From Dyadobacter psychrotolerans (GTDB taxonomy: Bacteria; Bacteroidota; Bacteroidia; Cytophagales; Spirosomataceae), in NCBI RefSeq assembly GCF_004349265.1, contig NZ_SMFL01000001.1:496001-560000 (forward strand): DNA of 64,000 bases, in the 5' to 3' direction. The position numbers were made by a program, and so were the translations under genes. Shown piece after piece: positions 19,036 through 28,566 of the stretch (position 1 is its first letter; each line of letters begins with the position of its first letter). The notes below the pieces were generated by a model, which saw only the letters and a program-made list of their open reading frames with translations, was not told where the DNA came from and did no database searches.

Positions 19036-19455
19036 TCATTCTCCGTAGTACTCTACAAAGTTCTTCGGTGTTTCTATCAGTTTGATATAATGCAGGTTAG
19101 CATTTGCTGCCACTTCTGAAATGGCCGGGGCAAGAATCTTCCAGATTTCCAGTACAAAAATTTCGCAGGAAGCCATTTTACCAGCCATAAAGTCAACATC
19201 AAGATTCAGGTTTTTGTGATCGACTTTGTCCACAACCTTTTCTTTAACTATATCACCCAACACTTTCAAATCAATTACAAAACCCGTATCAGGATCGGGA
19301 GTACCTTTTACCGTAACGATTAATTCAAAATTATGTCCATGCCAGTTATTATTGGCGCAGGGGCCAAAAACCTCCTGATTTTTTTCATCAGACCAGGCCG
19401 GATTAAATAGCCGGTGGGCTGCGTTAAAATGCTCTTTTCTTGTTACGTAAATCAT
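19036..19455 (-). CDS. queD: 6-carboxy-tetrahydropterin synthase / PTPS family
   Basis: The 139-residue protein fits the QueD/6-pyruvoyltetrahydropterin synthase family. Zinc ligands are His14 (FNAAHRL), His39 and His41 (NWHGHNFEL), and Cys33 (FGPCANNN) is the catalytic Cys. DHKNLN and a late Glu in KLIETPKNFVEYY complete the active site. QueD converts dihydroneopterin triphosphate to 6-carboxytetrahydropterin for queuosine, while PTPS makes pyruvoyl-tetrahydropterin. The family cannot be split with certainty from sequence alone. No other queuosine gene lies in the window. Confidence 0.88.
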   Translation of the reverse strand: MIYVTRKEHFNAAHRLFNPAWSDEKNQEVFGPCANNNWHGHNFELIVTVKGTPDPDTGFVIDLKVLGDIVKEKVVDKVDHKNLNLDVDFMAGKMASCEIFVLEIWKILAPAISEVAANANLHYIKLIETPKNFVEYYGE

Positions 19456-19592
19456 AAAACTCTCCTCTCACTAAATAAATAGAATACAAAATTACACGTT
19501 GTATCCGTAGTTTTACAGAATAACAGGAGGATAACTAAAAAAAATCCTATTTGCAGCAAAAAATTAGGGTAGCGCTTATTCGTTCAAAACAT

Positions 19593-19600
19593 TAATTTTG
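19593..19600 (+). promoter_or_regulatory. probable -7 box of the hldD promoter
   Basis: TAATTTTG fits TAnnTTTG and lies 36 bp before the hldD start, in the divergent gap with the queD-like gene. No clear TTTG -33 element is seen at the expected distance, so the call is tentative. Confidence 0.35.
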
Positions 19601-19636
19601 CATTCATTATTACAGATTAAACCAAAATAATCACCC

Positions 19637-20602
19637 ATGATTATCGTAACAGGTGCAGCCGGATTCATTGGCAGCGGTCTTATCAGCCGGCTCAACCAGG
19701 ATGGCTTCAAAAGCATAATTGCCGTTGATGATTTTTCCAAAATTGAAAAGACGGAAAATCTGGAAGGAAAAATTATTCAGGAAAAGGTGGAGCGCGACGA
19801 GCTTTTTCCCTGGCTTGATAAAAACCAACGCGATGTTGAATTTATCTTTCACATTGGCGCCAGAACAGATACAACAGAATTTGACAAAGAAATTTTTGAT
19901 AAACTGAATGTCAATTATTCCAAAGACATTTGGCTGAAATGTGTTGCTTATCAGATTCCATTGGTGTATGCATCTTCAGCCGCTACATACGGATTGGGCG
20001 AACATGGTTATGACGACGATGAAACCACGCTTTCGCAGCTAAAACCGCTAAATCCTTACGGTGATTCCAAAAACGAATTTGACATCTGGGCCTTGCAGCA
20101 GGAGAAAAAACCATTTTTCTGGGCGGGCCTGAAATTCTTTAACGTTTACGGACCGAACGAATATCACAAGGCGAGAATGGCTTCGGTAATTATGCACGCT
20201 TTCAATCAGATTAAGGCCACGGGAAAAATGAAATTGTTCCGCTCACACAATCCTGATTTCCAGGACGGTGAACAGATGCGGGATTTTATTTATGTCAAAG
20301 ACCTGATCGATGTATGTATATTCCTGATGCATCACCGCAAAAATTCCGGAATTTATAATCTGGGCAGCGGCGAAGCCAGAACTTTCAAAGATCTGGTAAC
20401 AAACACCTTCCTGGCTATGGCTAAAACGCCTGACATCTCTTACATCGACACACCGGTCGACATTCGGGATAAGTATCAGTATTTTACCGAAGCGAATATG
20501 AACAAGCTTCGCTCCATTGGTTACGACAAGCCTTTTCATACCCTGGAAGAAGGAGTGGCAGATTATGTTAAAAATTATCTTGCTTCGGGATCCTATTTGT
20601 GA
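19637..20602 (+). CDS. hldD: ADP-L-glycero-D-manno-heptose-6-epimerase
   Basis: The 321-residue extended SDR has the NAD(P)-binding motif TGAAGFIGSGL at residues 5-15, the active-site ASSAATYG and YGDSKNEFD (YxxxK) blocks, and the HldD/RfaD C-terminal features DFIYVKDLIDV and RDKYQYFTEANMNKL. It converts ADP-D-glycero- to ADP-L-glycero-D-manno-heptose for the lipopolysaccharide core in the cytoplasm. Length and motifs are normal. It is divergent from the queD-like gene and appears to be a single-gene unit. Confidence 0.95.
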   Translation: MIIVTGAAGFIGSGLISRLNQDGFKSIIAVDDFSKIEKTENLEGKIIQEKVERDELFPWLDKNQRDVEFIFHIGARTDTTEFDKEIFDKLNVNYSKDIWLKCVAYQIPLVYASSAATYGLGEHGYDDDETTLSQLKPLNPYGDSKNEFDIWALQQEKKPFFWAGLKFFNVYGPNEYHKARMASVIMHAFNQIKATGKMKLFRSHNPDFQDGEQMRDFIYVKDLIDVCIFLMHHRKNSGIYNLGSGEARTFKDLVTNTFLAMAKTPDISYIDTPVDIRDKYQYFTEANMNKLRSIGYDKPFHTLEEGVADYVKNYLASGSYL

Positions 20603-20773
20603 TAATAAAAGCTCAATAGTTTGCTTACATATTATAACAACAAAGCTGAATTTCAGGATTTAACAGAAACCCGGTTATTTAAAGCAGAGTATTGCAAATT
20701 GGGCGTTGATAATTGAATATTGATAGATTAACCGGTCGGTCAGCCGCTAATTTATAATCATTTTAACATCTTT

Positions 20774-20822
20774 AAAGTCCCCAAACTTATGACCTTAGTC
20801 ATAAAATTGTGGGCTTTTTTGT
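20774..20822 (+). terminator. possible bulged terminator after hldD
   Basis: AAAG-CCC (with a bulged T) and TATGAC on the left pair with GTCATA and GGGCTTT on the right, followed by a T-run at 20815-20820. The inner stem is the FNR-like palindrome described separately, so the same bases may serve as terminator, operator or both. It lies 172 bp after hldD. Confidence 0.4.
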
Positions 20823-20831
20823 GTATTTTTG
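20788..20831 (+). promoter_or_regulatory. sufB promoter with FNR-like site and -7 box
   Basis: TATGACcttaGTCATA (20788-20803) is a perfect 6-bp-armed palindrome with a 4-bp spacer. TATTTTTG at 20824-20831 fits the -7 box TAnnTTTG. The centre-to-box distance is 28.5 bp, nearly the same as at hemN, which places the site close to -41.5. The sufB ATG lies 75 bp after the box. Confidence 0.5.
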
Positions 20832-20906
20832 GCCCTCTCAATAAACTCAATCCGGTTTCTATGTGTTACTGATATAACCGGAATACAGCAGAATAATAAT
20901 AAGACT

Positions 20907-22358
20907 ATGAACAAAGAAGATGAATTGTTGGAAGAGATCACCAATTCGGAATACAAATACGGCTTTGTAACTGATATTGAGGCAGATGAAGCCCCTATGG
21001 GTCTCGATGAGAGTACGGTGCGTTTTATTTCTGCAAAGAAAAACGAACCCGAATGGATGCTGGAGTGGCGTTTGAAAGCTTTCCGTTTATGGTTGACAAT
21101 GTCTGAACCAAAATGGCCAAATGTATTTTATCCAAAGATCGATTTTCAGGCTATAAAATATTACTCGGCTCCCAAGAAGAAAAAGCAGGTTGATAGTCTG
21201 GACGATATAGATCCTGAATTGCGTGATACATTTGAGCGTCTTGGAATTTCTTTAAATGAACAAAAAAGACTTTCCGGAGTTGCCGTTGCCGTGGATGCAG
21301 TAATGGACTCAGAATCGGTTTTTACTACTTTTAAAGAATCTTTAAGAGAAAAAGGAATCATTTTCTGTGCAATCAGTGAAGCAATCCGTGAGCATCCGGA
21401 TCTGGTAAAAAAATATCTTGGTTCGGTTGTGCCGCCAAAAGATAACTATTATGCGGCTTTAAATTCAGCTGTTTTCTCTGATGGGTCGTTTGTTTACATT
21501 CCGAAAGGCGTTCGCTGCCCAATGGAACTTTCAACTTACTTCCGTATCAATGCAGCGGGGACAGGGCAGTTTGAGCGTACACTAATTGTGGGCGACGCAG
21601 ACAGTCACGTAAGTTACCTGGAAGGATGTACCGCACCGATGCGTGATGAAAATCAACTTCATGCAGCTGTTGTTGAAATTTTCGCCCATGAAAACGCTAA
21701 CGTTAAATATTCGACCGTACAAAACTGGTATCCTGGTGATAAAGACGGTAAAGGGGGAATTTACAATTTCGTTACAAAAAGAGGTCTTTGCGACGGAGCA
21801 GGTTCGAAAATTTCCTGGACTCAGGTAGAAACAGGCTCTGCAATCACTTGGAAATATCCATCTGTTATTTTAAAGGGTGACAATTCAATCGGAGAGTTCT
21901 ATTCCGTTGCGGTTACCAACAACATGCAGCAGGCAGATACAGGGACGAAAATGGTTCACATTGGTAAAAACACCAAAAGCCGGATTGTTTCCAAAGGTAT
22001 CTCCGCAGGAAAAAGCCAGAACTCTTACCGCGGATTGGTTCAGGTATTCAAGAAGGCTGAAAAAGCCCGTAATTTCTCGCAGTGCGATTCGCTTCTGCTG
22101 GGTGATAAATGCGGAGCACATACTTTCCCGTATATCGAAGTTAGCAACCCCTCTGCCATGGTGGAACATGAAGCTACAACTTCAAAAATCGGAGAAGATA
22201 TATTGTTTTACTGCAATCAGCGGGGAATTCCTACCGAGCAGGCTGTTGCACTGATCGTAAATGGTTATGCAAAAGAAGTATTAAATCAGCTTCCGATGGA
22301 ATTTGCTGTGGAAGCGCAAAAACTACTGGAAATCAGTCTCGAAGGAAGTGTAGGTTAA
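20907..22358 (+). CDS. sufB: Fe-S cluster scaffold protein SufB
   Basis: The ATG at 20907 gives 483 residues starting [11 protein letters not shown], the usual SufB length. The longer frame from 20829 runs through the promoter and is rejected. Conserved blocks include [20 protein letters not shown], the [10 protein letters not shown] motif, [20 protein letters not shown], and the C-terminal [18 protein letters not shown]. SufB forms the SufBCD complex with SufC and SufD and assembles Fe-S clusters in the cytoplasm. No sufC, sufD or sufS follows: the next gene is an antiporter after a terminator. An FNR-like palindrome upstream suggests redox or iron-sulfur regulation. Confidence 0.95.
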   Translation: MNKEDELLEEITNSEYKYGFVTDIEADEAPMGLDESTVRFISAKKNEPEWMLEWRLKAFRLWLTMSEPKWPNVFYPKIDFQAIKYYSAPKKKKQVDSLDDIDPELRDTFERLGISLNEQKRLSGVAVAVDAVMDSESVFTTFKESLREKGIIFCAISEAIREHPDLVKKYLGSVVPPKDNYYAALNSAVFSDGSFVYIPKGVRCPMELSTYFRINAAGTGQFERTLIVGDADSHVSYLEGCTAPMRDENQLHAAVVEIFAHENANVKYSTVQNWYPGDKDGKGGIYNFVTKRGLCDGAGSKISWTQVETGSAITWKYPSVILKGDNSIGEFYSVAVTNNMQQADTGTKMVHIGKNTKSRIVSKGISAGKSQNSYRGLVQVFKKAEKARNFSQCDSLLLGDKCGAHTFPYIEVSNPSAMVEHEATTSKIGEDILFYCNQRGIPTEQAVALIVNGYAKEVLNQLPMEFAVEAQKLLEISLEGSVG

Positions 22359-22392
22359 TCATACAACTGTCACTTTTCCAAGTTTATACTGC

Positions 22393-22424
22393 AAAAGCCT
22401 TTGATTTATCAAAGGCTTTTTGTA
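22393..22424 (+). terminator. intrinsic terminator after sufB
   Basis: AAAAGCCTTTGA (22393-22404) pairs with TCAAAGGCTTTT (22409-22420) around a 4-nt loop, followed by T-rich sequence. It lies 34 bp after the sufB stop and separates sufB from the antiporter gene. Confidence 0.8.
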
Positions 22425-22464
22425 TTTTATTGGTTTCCGCAGTAGAACCAACCGACACACCTTC

Positions 22465-24729
22465 ATGACCCACGTTCCACAACTCATCGTTGACCTTTCG
22501 CTAATACTCACCATGGCGGGTATTATCACGCTCATCTTTAAAAAATTAAAACAGCCCATTGTATTGGGTTATATCCTTGCCGGCTTACTTGTTGGACCAA
22601 ACTTTGCTTTATTCCCGACCATCACCGATATCAAGACGATCGAAATCTGGGCGGAGATTGGTGTGATCTTTTTGCTGTTTAATCTTGGACTTGAATTCAG
22701 TTTTAAAAAACTTGTTAAGGTTGGAAACACGGCAGCGATTACCGGGCTTTTTGAAGTAGGCCTGATGCTTGTTACCGGCTTTGCAACGGGACAATTGTTA
22801 GGATGGAGTAAAATTGACAGTTTATTTCTGGGCGGCATCATCGCCATCTCCTCTACGACCATCATTTTTCGTGCTTTTGACGAACTTGGTCTCAAAACCC
22901 AGCAGTTTACCCGCGTCGTACTTGGGATACTTGTTATAGAAGATCTGACAGCCGTTTTACTAATGGTTTTGCTTTCAACCCTTTCAATCAGTCAGCAGTT
23001 TGCTGGAGCAGAATTACTAGAGTCAATTCTAAAACTATTTTTCTTTCTAATCATCTGGTTTTTGGGCGGCATTTTCATTTTCCCAACGCTACTGAGACGA
23101 TACAGAAAATTAATGAATGATGAAAGTGTATTGATCACTTCGGTAGCACTCTGTTTTGGAATGGTTTTCCTGGTTACAAAAGCTGGCTTTTCTGCTGCTT
23201 TGGGAGCTTTTATCATGGGTTCTATCCTTGCTGAAACGACACATGCCGAAAAAATTGAGCATTTACTAAAACCCGTGAAGGACCTTTTTGGTGCCGTTTT
23301 CTTTATTTCGGTTGGTATGCTTATCAATCCAAGTCTGTTGATCGAATATGCAGTTCCCACCGCCATATTGGTGCTCGTTGTAATAATCGGAAAAACGACT
23401 TTTGTAACAATGGGTGCTGTAATATCCGGTCAGCCTCTCAAAAATTCTCTGCAGTCGGGAATGAGTATGTCGCAAATCGGTGAATTCTCTTTTATTATTG
23501 CCAACCTGGGCCTTTCCCTGCATGTAACAAGCAATTTCCTATACCCCATCGCCGTGGGAGTTTCCGTGATTACCACATTCACTACGCCGTATATGATGAA
23601 ACTTTCAGAACCGCTTTATGAATGGCTGAACAAACATCTGCCTGAAAAGTGGAAAGCTTACCTGAACCGTTACAGTACCAGCACAGAAACCATCGTGCAG
23701 ACCACACAATGGAATGAAATCCTGAAATCCTATGCTCAGACAGTGGTTCTTAATTCCGTAGTAGTCGTCGGAATTATTCTTATCTCATCAAGACAGCTTG
23801 CAGATTTGCTTCATACCAGGATTCCGGAAACGTATGTAACCAATTCAGTAATTTTCGGCATCACATTTTTACTGATCGCGCCATTTCTCTGGGCTCTTAT
23901 TTTCAAACGGTCAAATAAAAAAGCTTACTCCGCCATTTGGCTTAGTCGAAAATACAGCAGAGGCCCGCTGCTTTTACTGGAATTATCGCGGGTTGTTATT
24001 GCTATTTTGCTGATGGTGTTTTTATTAAGTCAATTTTACACAACCCCGGCTGCGCTCAGCATTGCTGGCGGGATAATGATTCTGGCATTTGCTATTTTCT
24101 ACCAACGACTTCAGCATTTTTATCATAAAATTGAAGACCGTTTCCTGCAAAACCTAAACGCACGCCAACTCGAAGGAAGTGGAAAATCTAAAAAAATATT
24201 GTTACCCTGGGATGCACATTTTGCCTTTTTAGAAGTAAGTGCAGATTCCAATCTGATTGGTAAAACCTTGCAGGAGTTAAAAATCAGGGAAAATTTTGGA
24301 ATTAATGTAGTGCTTATCGAACGCGGAAGTAAAACGATTCAGCTGCCAAAACCTACCGAAGTACTTTATCCCTGCGACCGTATCGAGGTAATCGGAACGG
24401 ATGCACAGTTGGATGCTTTTCGGGGCCATGTCGAGATCAGTACCAACGGTGAAGCTTATCTTGCGACCCCGGATACAATTGTTCTTGAACGTATTGAGGT
24501 TAAAAGCGAATACAACATTCGTGGTAAAAGTATTAGGGAAAGTCAGATCAGGGAAAAAACGCACGGCATGATTGTCGGTTTGGAACGCAACGGAGAGCGT
24601 ATCCTTAATCCTGATTCTTACATGGTGATCGAAATAGAAGATGTCCTTTGGATTGCGGGTGAACGGGATTTAATTAAAGAATTTGTGAATAAAAAAACAG
24701 GAAATGTTGGCGAAAGCGAGCTTGTGTAG
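22465..24729 (+). CDS. CPA2-family cation:proton antiporter with two TrkA-C domains
   Basis: The ATG at 22465 gives 754 residues starting MTHVPQLIVDL. The open frame to 22420 runs into the sufB terminator and is rejected. Residues about 1-390 form the Na/H exchanger fold with GYILAGLLVGP and ITKA-like LVTKAGFSAALGAFIMG motifs. More helices follow (about 430-550). Two cytoplasmic TrkA-C regulatory domains (about 590-670 and 675-745) contain DRIEVIGT and DVLWIAGE. The protein is of the KefB/YbaL type and probably exchanges potassium or sodium for protons at the inner membrane. There is no Rossmann TrkA-N domain. Confidence 0.87.
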   Translation: MTHVPQLIVDLSLILTMAGIITLIFKKLKQPIVLGYILAGLLVGPNFALFPTITDIKTIEIWAEIGVIFLLFNLGLEFSFKKLVKVGNTAAITGLFEVGLMLVTGFATGQLLGWSKIDSLFLGGIIAISSTTIIFRAFDELGLKTQQFTRVVLGILVIEDLTAVLLMVLLSTLSISQQFAGAELLESILKLFFFLIIWFLGGIFIFPTLLRRYRKLMNDESVLITSVALCFGMVFLVTKAGFSAALGAFIMGSILAETTHAEKIEHLLKPVKDLFGAVFFISVGMLINPSLLIEYAVPTAILVLVVIIGKTTFVTMGAVISGQPLKNSLQSGMSMSQIGEFSFIIANLGLSLHVTSNFLYPIAVGVSVITTFTTPYMMKLSEPLYEWLNKHLPEKWKAYLNRYSTSTETIVQTTQWNEILKSYAQTVVLNSVVVVGIILISSRQLADLLHTRIPETYVTNSVIFGITFLLIAPFLWALIFKRSNKKAYSAIWLSRKYSRGPLLLLELSRVVIAILLMVFLLSQFYTTPAALSIAGGIMILAFAIFYQRLQHFYHKIEDRFLQNLNARQLEGSGKSKKILLPWDAHFAFLEVSADSNLIGKTLQELKIRENFGINVVLIERGSKTIQLPKPTEVLYPCDRIEVIGTDAQLDAFRGHVEISTNGEAYLATPDTIVLERIEVKSEYNIRGKSIRESQIREKTHGMIVGLERNGERILNPDSYMVIEIEDVLWIAGERDLIKEFVNKKTGNVGESELV

Positions 24730-24735
24730 TTCTTC

Positions 24736-25644
24736 CTACAACTGTCGGGCTTCATCGGTTAATCCCTGAAGCCCGCCTGTGTGAACAGCAACAATAATGG
24801 TTCCGGGTGTAAAGTAATTCTTGCTGATCAGATCAAATAAGCCATAAAACATTTTAGCAGTGTAAATTTGTTCCAGCTGTATATCGAACTCGTTCTTAAA
24901 TCTCAGGATGAAATCAATTAACTGCGGTGTCCATTTACCATAACCACTAAAATGGTAATCTGTTTGTAAATCCAGCTTACCGATGACATTGTTATCATGA
25001 ATCAGGTTCATAATGTCATTTTTAAGAAAGTCTCCGCCTTTTAAGGCAGAAAACGCCAGTACATTATTTCCGGAAGATAAAATTCCTGCCGCAGTTCCGC
25101 CAGTGCCGGCAGCAACAGCATAGTAATCAGGCCTAAAGCCAAGTTCCTTGTCCACTTCGGCGGTCATTTCTGCTATTCCTTTAAGCGCCAGGTGAGAGCT
25201 TCCTCCTTCCGGAATCAGATAAGGAAAGTTGAATTGTCTGCTAAGCTGGTTCAAATATTCGGGATCATTGCGCAGACGGTAATCCTGCCTGGAAACAAAA
25301 TGCAGTATCATATTTTGTTCCTCACAAAACCTCAGTGTTGGTGTCATTCTTTCTTTGAAGTCCTCCCCTCTCACTACTCCGATTGTTTGAAGTCCGATAG
25401 CGTTACCAGCGGCAGCAGTTGCGTACAAATGATTGGAATACGCCCCCCCGAAGGTAAGTAAAGTGTTAAGCATTCCGAGTCGGGCATCCATCAGATTGTA
25501 TTTCAATTTCCGCCATTTATTTCCCGAAACGGTCGGATGTATCAAATCATCTCTTTTGATGTATAGCTGTACACCGGCATTTTTAATTACTTCATTTTTA
25601 AGTTCCTGTAACGGAGTTGGGAGCGAAGGAATGAGTTTATCCAC
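24736..25644 (-). CDS. ACC deaminase / D-cysteine desulfhydrase family PLP enzyme
   Basis: The 302-residue fold-type II PLP enzyme has the PLP-lysine motif SGNKWRKLKYNL near residue 42, FGGAYSNHLYATAAAG next to it, and a Gly-rich phosphate loop AAGTGGTAAGI. These mark the family of 1-aminocyclopropane-1-carboxylate deaminase and D-cysteine desulfhydrase. The substrate cannot be fixed from sequence: the family releases ammonia from ACC or sulfide from D-cysteine. It converges with the antiporter gene, with 6 bp between the stops. Confidence 0.85.
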   Translation of the reverse strand: MDKLIPSLPTPLQELKNEVIKNAGVQLYIKRDDLIHPTVSGNKWRKLKYNLMDARLGMLNTLLTFGGAYSNHLYATAAAGNAIGLQTIGVVRGEDFKERMTPTLRFCEEQNMILHFVSRQDYRLRNDPEYLNQLSRQFNFPYLIPEGGSSHLALKGIAEMTAEVDKELGFRPDYYAVAAGTGGTAAGILSSGNNVLAFSALKGGDFLKNDIMNLIHDNNVIGKLDLQTDYHFSGYGKWTPQLIDFILRFKNEFDIQLEQIYTAKMFYGLFDLISKNYFTPGTIIVAVHTGGLQGLTDEARQL

Positions 25645-25732
25645 TTAATTTGGTAATTTTGTTCTTTTTGTAATGATGCTTGAGATTTTCGCACTGTTAT
25701 AATTCTGAAATCTCACCTGGCTACCAAGTAAA

Positions 25733-26764
25733 ATGTCATTGAACGAACTGGAAATTACCTCCGAAGAAGACGATTTATTCGAACACTACCGTATTGTTGC
25801 CGATAAGGGCCAGAGCCTGATGCGGCTTGATAAATATCTGAGTCTTCATGTTGCCAATGCATCACGCACAAAAATACAAAACGGAATTGATGCAGAAGCT
25901 GTAAAAGTTAACGGGCAAATTACCAAAGCAAGTTATAAGGTAAAGCCGCTTGACGTTGTAACGCTTTCCTTGCCACAGCCTCCGCGTGATACGGAAATTA
26001 TTCCCGAAGATATTCCTCTGGATATTATTTATGAAGATGATGTACTGCTGATTGTGAACAAACCCACAGGAATGGTTGTACATCCTGCTTTTGGTAACTG
26101 GACCGGTACGCTAATCAATGCACTGGTATATCATTTCCAAAATTTACCGACCGGCAGAAACGGAGAAGGTCGCCCGGGTCTTGTGCATAGAATTGATAAA
26201 GACACATCCGGTTTGCTGGTTATTGCAAAGACCGAATTTGCTATGACCTTTATTGCAAAACAGTTTTCTGATCATACCATTGAGCGAACCTACAATGCAT
26301 TGATCTGGGGTGAACCAAAAGAAGAAAAAGGCACTATAATCGGCAACATAGGAAGAAGTGCAAAAGATCGCCGTGTGATGGATATCTTTGATGACGGCTC
26401 ACAGGGTAAACATGCGGTAACTCACTACGAAGTGATCAAACCGATGCGTTATGTCTCGTTAATCAAATGCAACCTGGAAACAGGCCGAACACACCAGATC
26501 CGGGCTCACATGCAGCATATCGGCCACCCCATTTTCAACGATAATGTTTATGGTGGAGATAAAATTTTAAGAGGCGGCTCTACCGGAAGTTATAAAACAA
26601 TGGTCGATAATTGTTTTAGTTATTTACCCGGACAGGCGCTTCATGCAAAATCCCTTGGTTTTATCCACCCCACAACCAGAGAATGGATTCAGTTTGATAC
26701 AGCACTTCCTGAGAATTTTCAGTCAATTCTTGACAAATGGGATACCTATGTAAAATATCAATAG
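25733..26764 (+). CDS. rluD: 23S rRNA pseudouridine synthase RluD
   Basis: The 343-residue protein has an N-terminal S4 RNA-binding domain (about 25-85, RLDKYLSLHVANASR) and an RluA-type catalytic domain with H152-RIDKDTSG, where Asp155 is the expected nucleophile. The block ETGRTHQIRAHMQHIGHP is also present. RluD makes pseudouridines in helix 69 of 23S rRNA (E. coli positions 1911, 1915, 1917). The assignment to RluD rather than another RluA-type enzyme rests on the S4 domain and length. It is divergent from the PLP enzyme gene. Confidence 0.9.
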   Translation: MSLNELEITSEEDDLFEHYRIVADKGQSLMRLDKYLSLHVANASRTKIQNGIDAEAVKVNGQITKASYKVKPLDVVTLSLPQPPRDTEIIPEDIPLDIIYEDDVLLIVNKPTGMVVHPAFGNWTGTLINALVYHFQNLPTGRNGEGRPGLVHRIDKDTSGLLVIAKTEFAMTFIAKQFSDHTIERTYNALIWGEPKEEKGTIIGNIGRSAKDRRVMDIFDDGSQGKHAVTHYEVIKPMRYVSLIKCNLETGRTHQIRAHMQHIGHPIFNDNVYGGDKILRGGSTGSYKTMVDNCFSYLPGQALHAKSLGFIHPTTREWIQFDTALPENFQSILDKWDTYVKYQ

Positions 26765-26819
26765 TGAAAATATAGTATATTGTTAGCTTAGAAGTTTTTT
26801 AAGTATAAATAGACTCGAC

Positions 26820-27263
26820 ATGAACGTTTCAACGCGCCAAGGCACAATTGATGATATCCCTGCCATTTTTGATCTGGTAAAAGAGCTGGCTATTTATGAA
26901 CGGGCACTGGATCAGGTGACCAACAATGTTGATAAATTAACCAGAGATTATAACGAAAAATTATTCGATTTCTTTGTAGCCGAATCCGATTCCAAAATTA
27001 TTGGTCTATCGCTCTATTATTTCAGATATTCTACCTGGAAGGGAAAGAGGCTATATATGGAGGATATAATTGTTACCGAAGAAATGCGCGGAAACGGGAT
27101 CGGAAAGATTCTTTTTGATGCTACGGTTGTCGCAGCTAAAAAAACCGGCTGCACAGGAATGATGTGGCAGGTACTGGATTGGAATACTTCGGCTGTCGGT
27201 TTTTACAGAAAGTACGGCACTAATTTTGATAACGAGTGGATTAACTGTAATCTGGATTTTTGA
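26820..27263 (+). CDS. GNAT N-acetyltransferase, SAT1-like
   Basis: The 147-residue GNAT protein has the acetyl-CoA-binding stretch MRGNGIGKILFDATV near residue 90 and the strand-helix pattern VLDWNTSAVGFYRKYG. The N-terminal block TRQGTIDDIPAIFDLVKELAIYE and LYMEDIIVTEEMRG resemble diamine (spermidine/spermine) N1-acetyltransferases. The substrate is inferred only. It follows rluD by 55 bp and ends at a strong bidirectional terminator. Confidence 0.85.
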   Translation: MNVSTRQGTIDDIPAIFDLVKELAIYERALDQVTNNVDKLTRDYNEKLFDFFVAESDSKIIGLSLYYFRYSTWKGKRLYMEDIIVTEEMRGNGIGKILFDATVVAAKKTGCTGMMWQVLDWNTSAVGFYRKYGTNFDNEWINCNLDF

Positions 27264-27273
27264 TTCCAGCCAA

Positions 27274-27327
27274 GAAAAAATCACCTGACACCATACCTAA
27301 TCGTATCCATTTTCAGGTGATTTTTTC
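27274..27327. terminator. bidirectional terminator between GNAT gene and trmD
   Basis: GAAAAAATCACCTGA (27274-27288) is perfectly complementary to 27313-27327. A-run and T-run flanks make it work on both strands. It lies 10 bp after the GNAT stop and 9 bp from the trmD stop. Confidence 0.85.
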
Positions 27328-27335
27328 TTTGTGAT

Positions 27336-28010
27336 TTATGCCAGCAAATCCGGACGCCTTTCCCTTGTCCTTTTCACCGATTGACTATACCGCCATTCTT
27401 CAATTTTCGCCTCATGTCCTGACATTAGTATTTCCGGAACAATATGACCTTCAAAATCAGCTGGCCTGGAATATACCGGAGGAGCCAGGAGATTATCCTG
27501 AAAAGAATCCGTCAGCGCAGATGTTTCGTCATTTAATACACCAGGCAGCAGACGGATAATCGAGTCAGCCAGTACAGCGGCTGCCAGCTCACCACCGGAA
27601 AGCACGTAATCACCAATACTTATTTCTTTTGTTACAAACAGGTCACGAACGCGTTGATCCACGCCTTTATAGTGCCCGCAAAGCATAATCAGATTGCCTT
27701 TTAATGACAATTGATTCACCATTTTTTGCTGCATCAATTCGCCATCAGGAGTGAGGTAGATTACTTCATCATAGATACGTTCTTCCTGCAACGCACGAAT
27801 ACATCTTGCAATAGGTTCGATCTGAAGAACCATTCCTGCTCCCCCACCAAAGGCGTAATCATCTATCGCCCGGTGTTTATTTACCGAGTAATCACGAATG
27901 TCGTGCAAAACGACTTCGATATAACCTCCCTGCTGTGCACGTTTTAAAATGGAATGAGCAAAAAAGCTTTCCAGCAGATTAGGAACACAGCTAATAATAT
28001 CAATCCGCAT
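27336..28010 (-). CDS. trmD: tRNA (guanine-37-N1)-methyltransferase TrmD
   Basis: The ATG at 28010 gives 224 residues starting [18 protein letters not shown] frame extension to 28046 lies inside rimM and is not used. The trefoil-knot SPOUT fold is shown by [27 protein letters not shown] and [14 protein letters not shown]. TrmD methylates G37 of tRNAs to prevent frameshifts. The gene overlaps rimM by 11 bp. The usual last member of this operon, rplS, is not next: a terminator and then the GNAT gene follow. Confidence 0.95.
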   Translation of the reverse strand: MRIDIISCVPNLLESFFAHSILKRAQQGGYIEVVLHDIRDYSVNKHRAIDDYAFGGGAGMVLQIEPIARCIRALQEERIYDEVIYLTPDGELMQQKMVNQLSLKGNLIMLCGHYKGVDQRVRDLFVTKEISIGDYVLSGGELAAAVLADSIIRLLPGVLNDETSALTDSFQDNLLAPPVYSRPADFEGHIVPEILMSGHEAKIEEWRYSQSVKRTRERRPDLLA

Positions 28011-28566
28011 CGTCAGGAGCATTTTTTGAATCGGCAGGGTCCTCAAGATATACTTCCAGCAATCCCTCGGGCAAATTCACTATGAGTTTTTTATTTTCCT
28101 TATCTGCCTTTAACACGATATCCTCAGCAGTTGGAATCAATACCTCATGTCCCTGATAATCCATGGCGATAAGATCCTGACCATTCAGAGAATAAACTTC
28201 CCTTACAATCCCCAACTCGCCTTTTGTTTCATCGACCACGGTATAACCCTTGATTTCGTGATAGTAGAATTCTTCTCCTTCAAGTTCATCAAGTTCATCA
28301 AGTGAAAGAAAAAGTGAGCTTCCTACAAGCGCCTGCGCCTTTTCAATGGTATCCACATCTTCAAAAGTAACGATCGCATTACTTTGTTTCTGAAGATTAA
28401 AATTACTAATAAAGTAGGGAACAAGTTCTCCTTTCAATTCGACGTAAACGGAATCCAGATCTTCGTAATCATCCGGATAATCTACATCTAAAAATATCAC
28501 TACATTCCCACTCGTACCATGTGTACGAACAATATAACCCAGCAGGTAACAATTATCTTGTGTCAC
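28000..28566 (-). CDS. rimM: 16S rRNA processing protein RimM
   Basis: The 188-residue protein has the N-terminal RimM domain ([23 protein letters not shown]) and the C-terminal PRC-barrel ([48 protein letters not shown]). It binds S19 and helps 30S maturation. It lies between rpsP and trmD, as in most bacteria, but 265 bp downstream of rpsP with a terminator-like hairpin in between. The acidic tail ([13 protein letters not shown]) is short and probably disordered. Confidence 0.93.
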   Translation of the reverse strand: MTQDNCYLLGYIVRTHGTSGNVVIFLDVDYPDDYEDLDSVYVELKGELVPYFISNFNLQKQSNAIVTFEDVDTIEKAQALVGSSLFLSLDELDELEGEEFYYHEIKGYTVVDETKGELGIVREVYSLNGQDLIAMDYQGHEVLIPTAEDIVLKADKENKKLIVNLPEGLLEVYLEDPADSKNAPDDAD

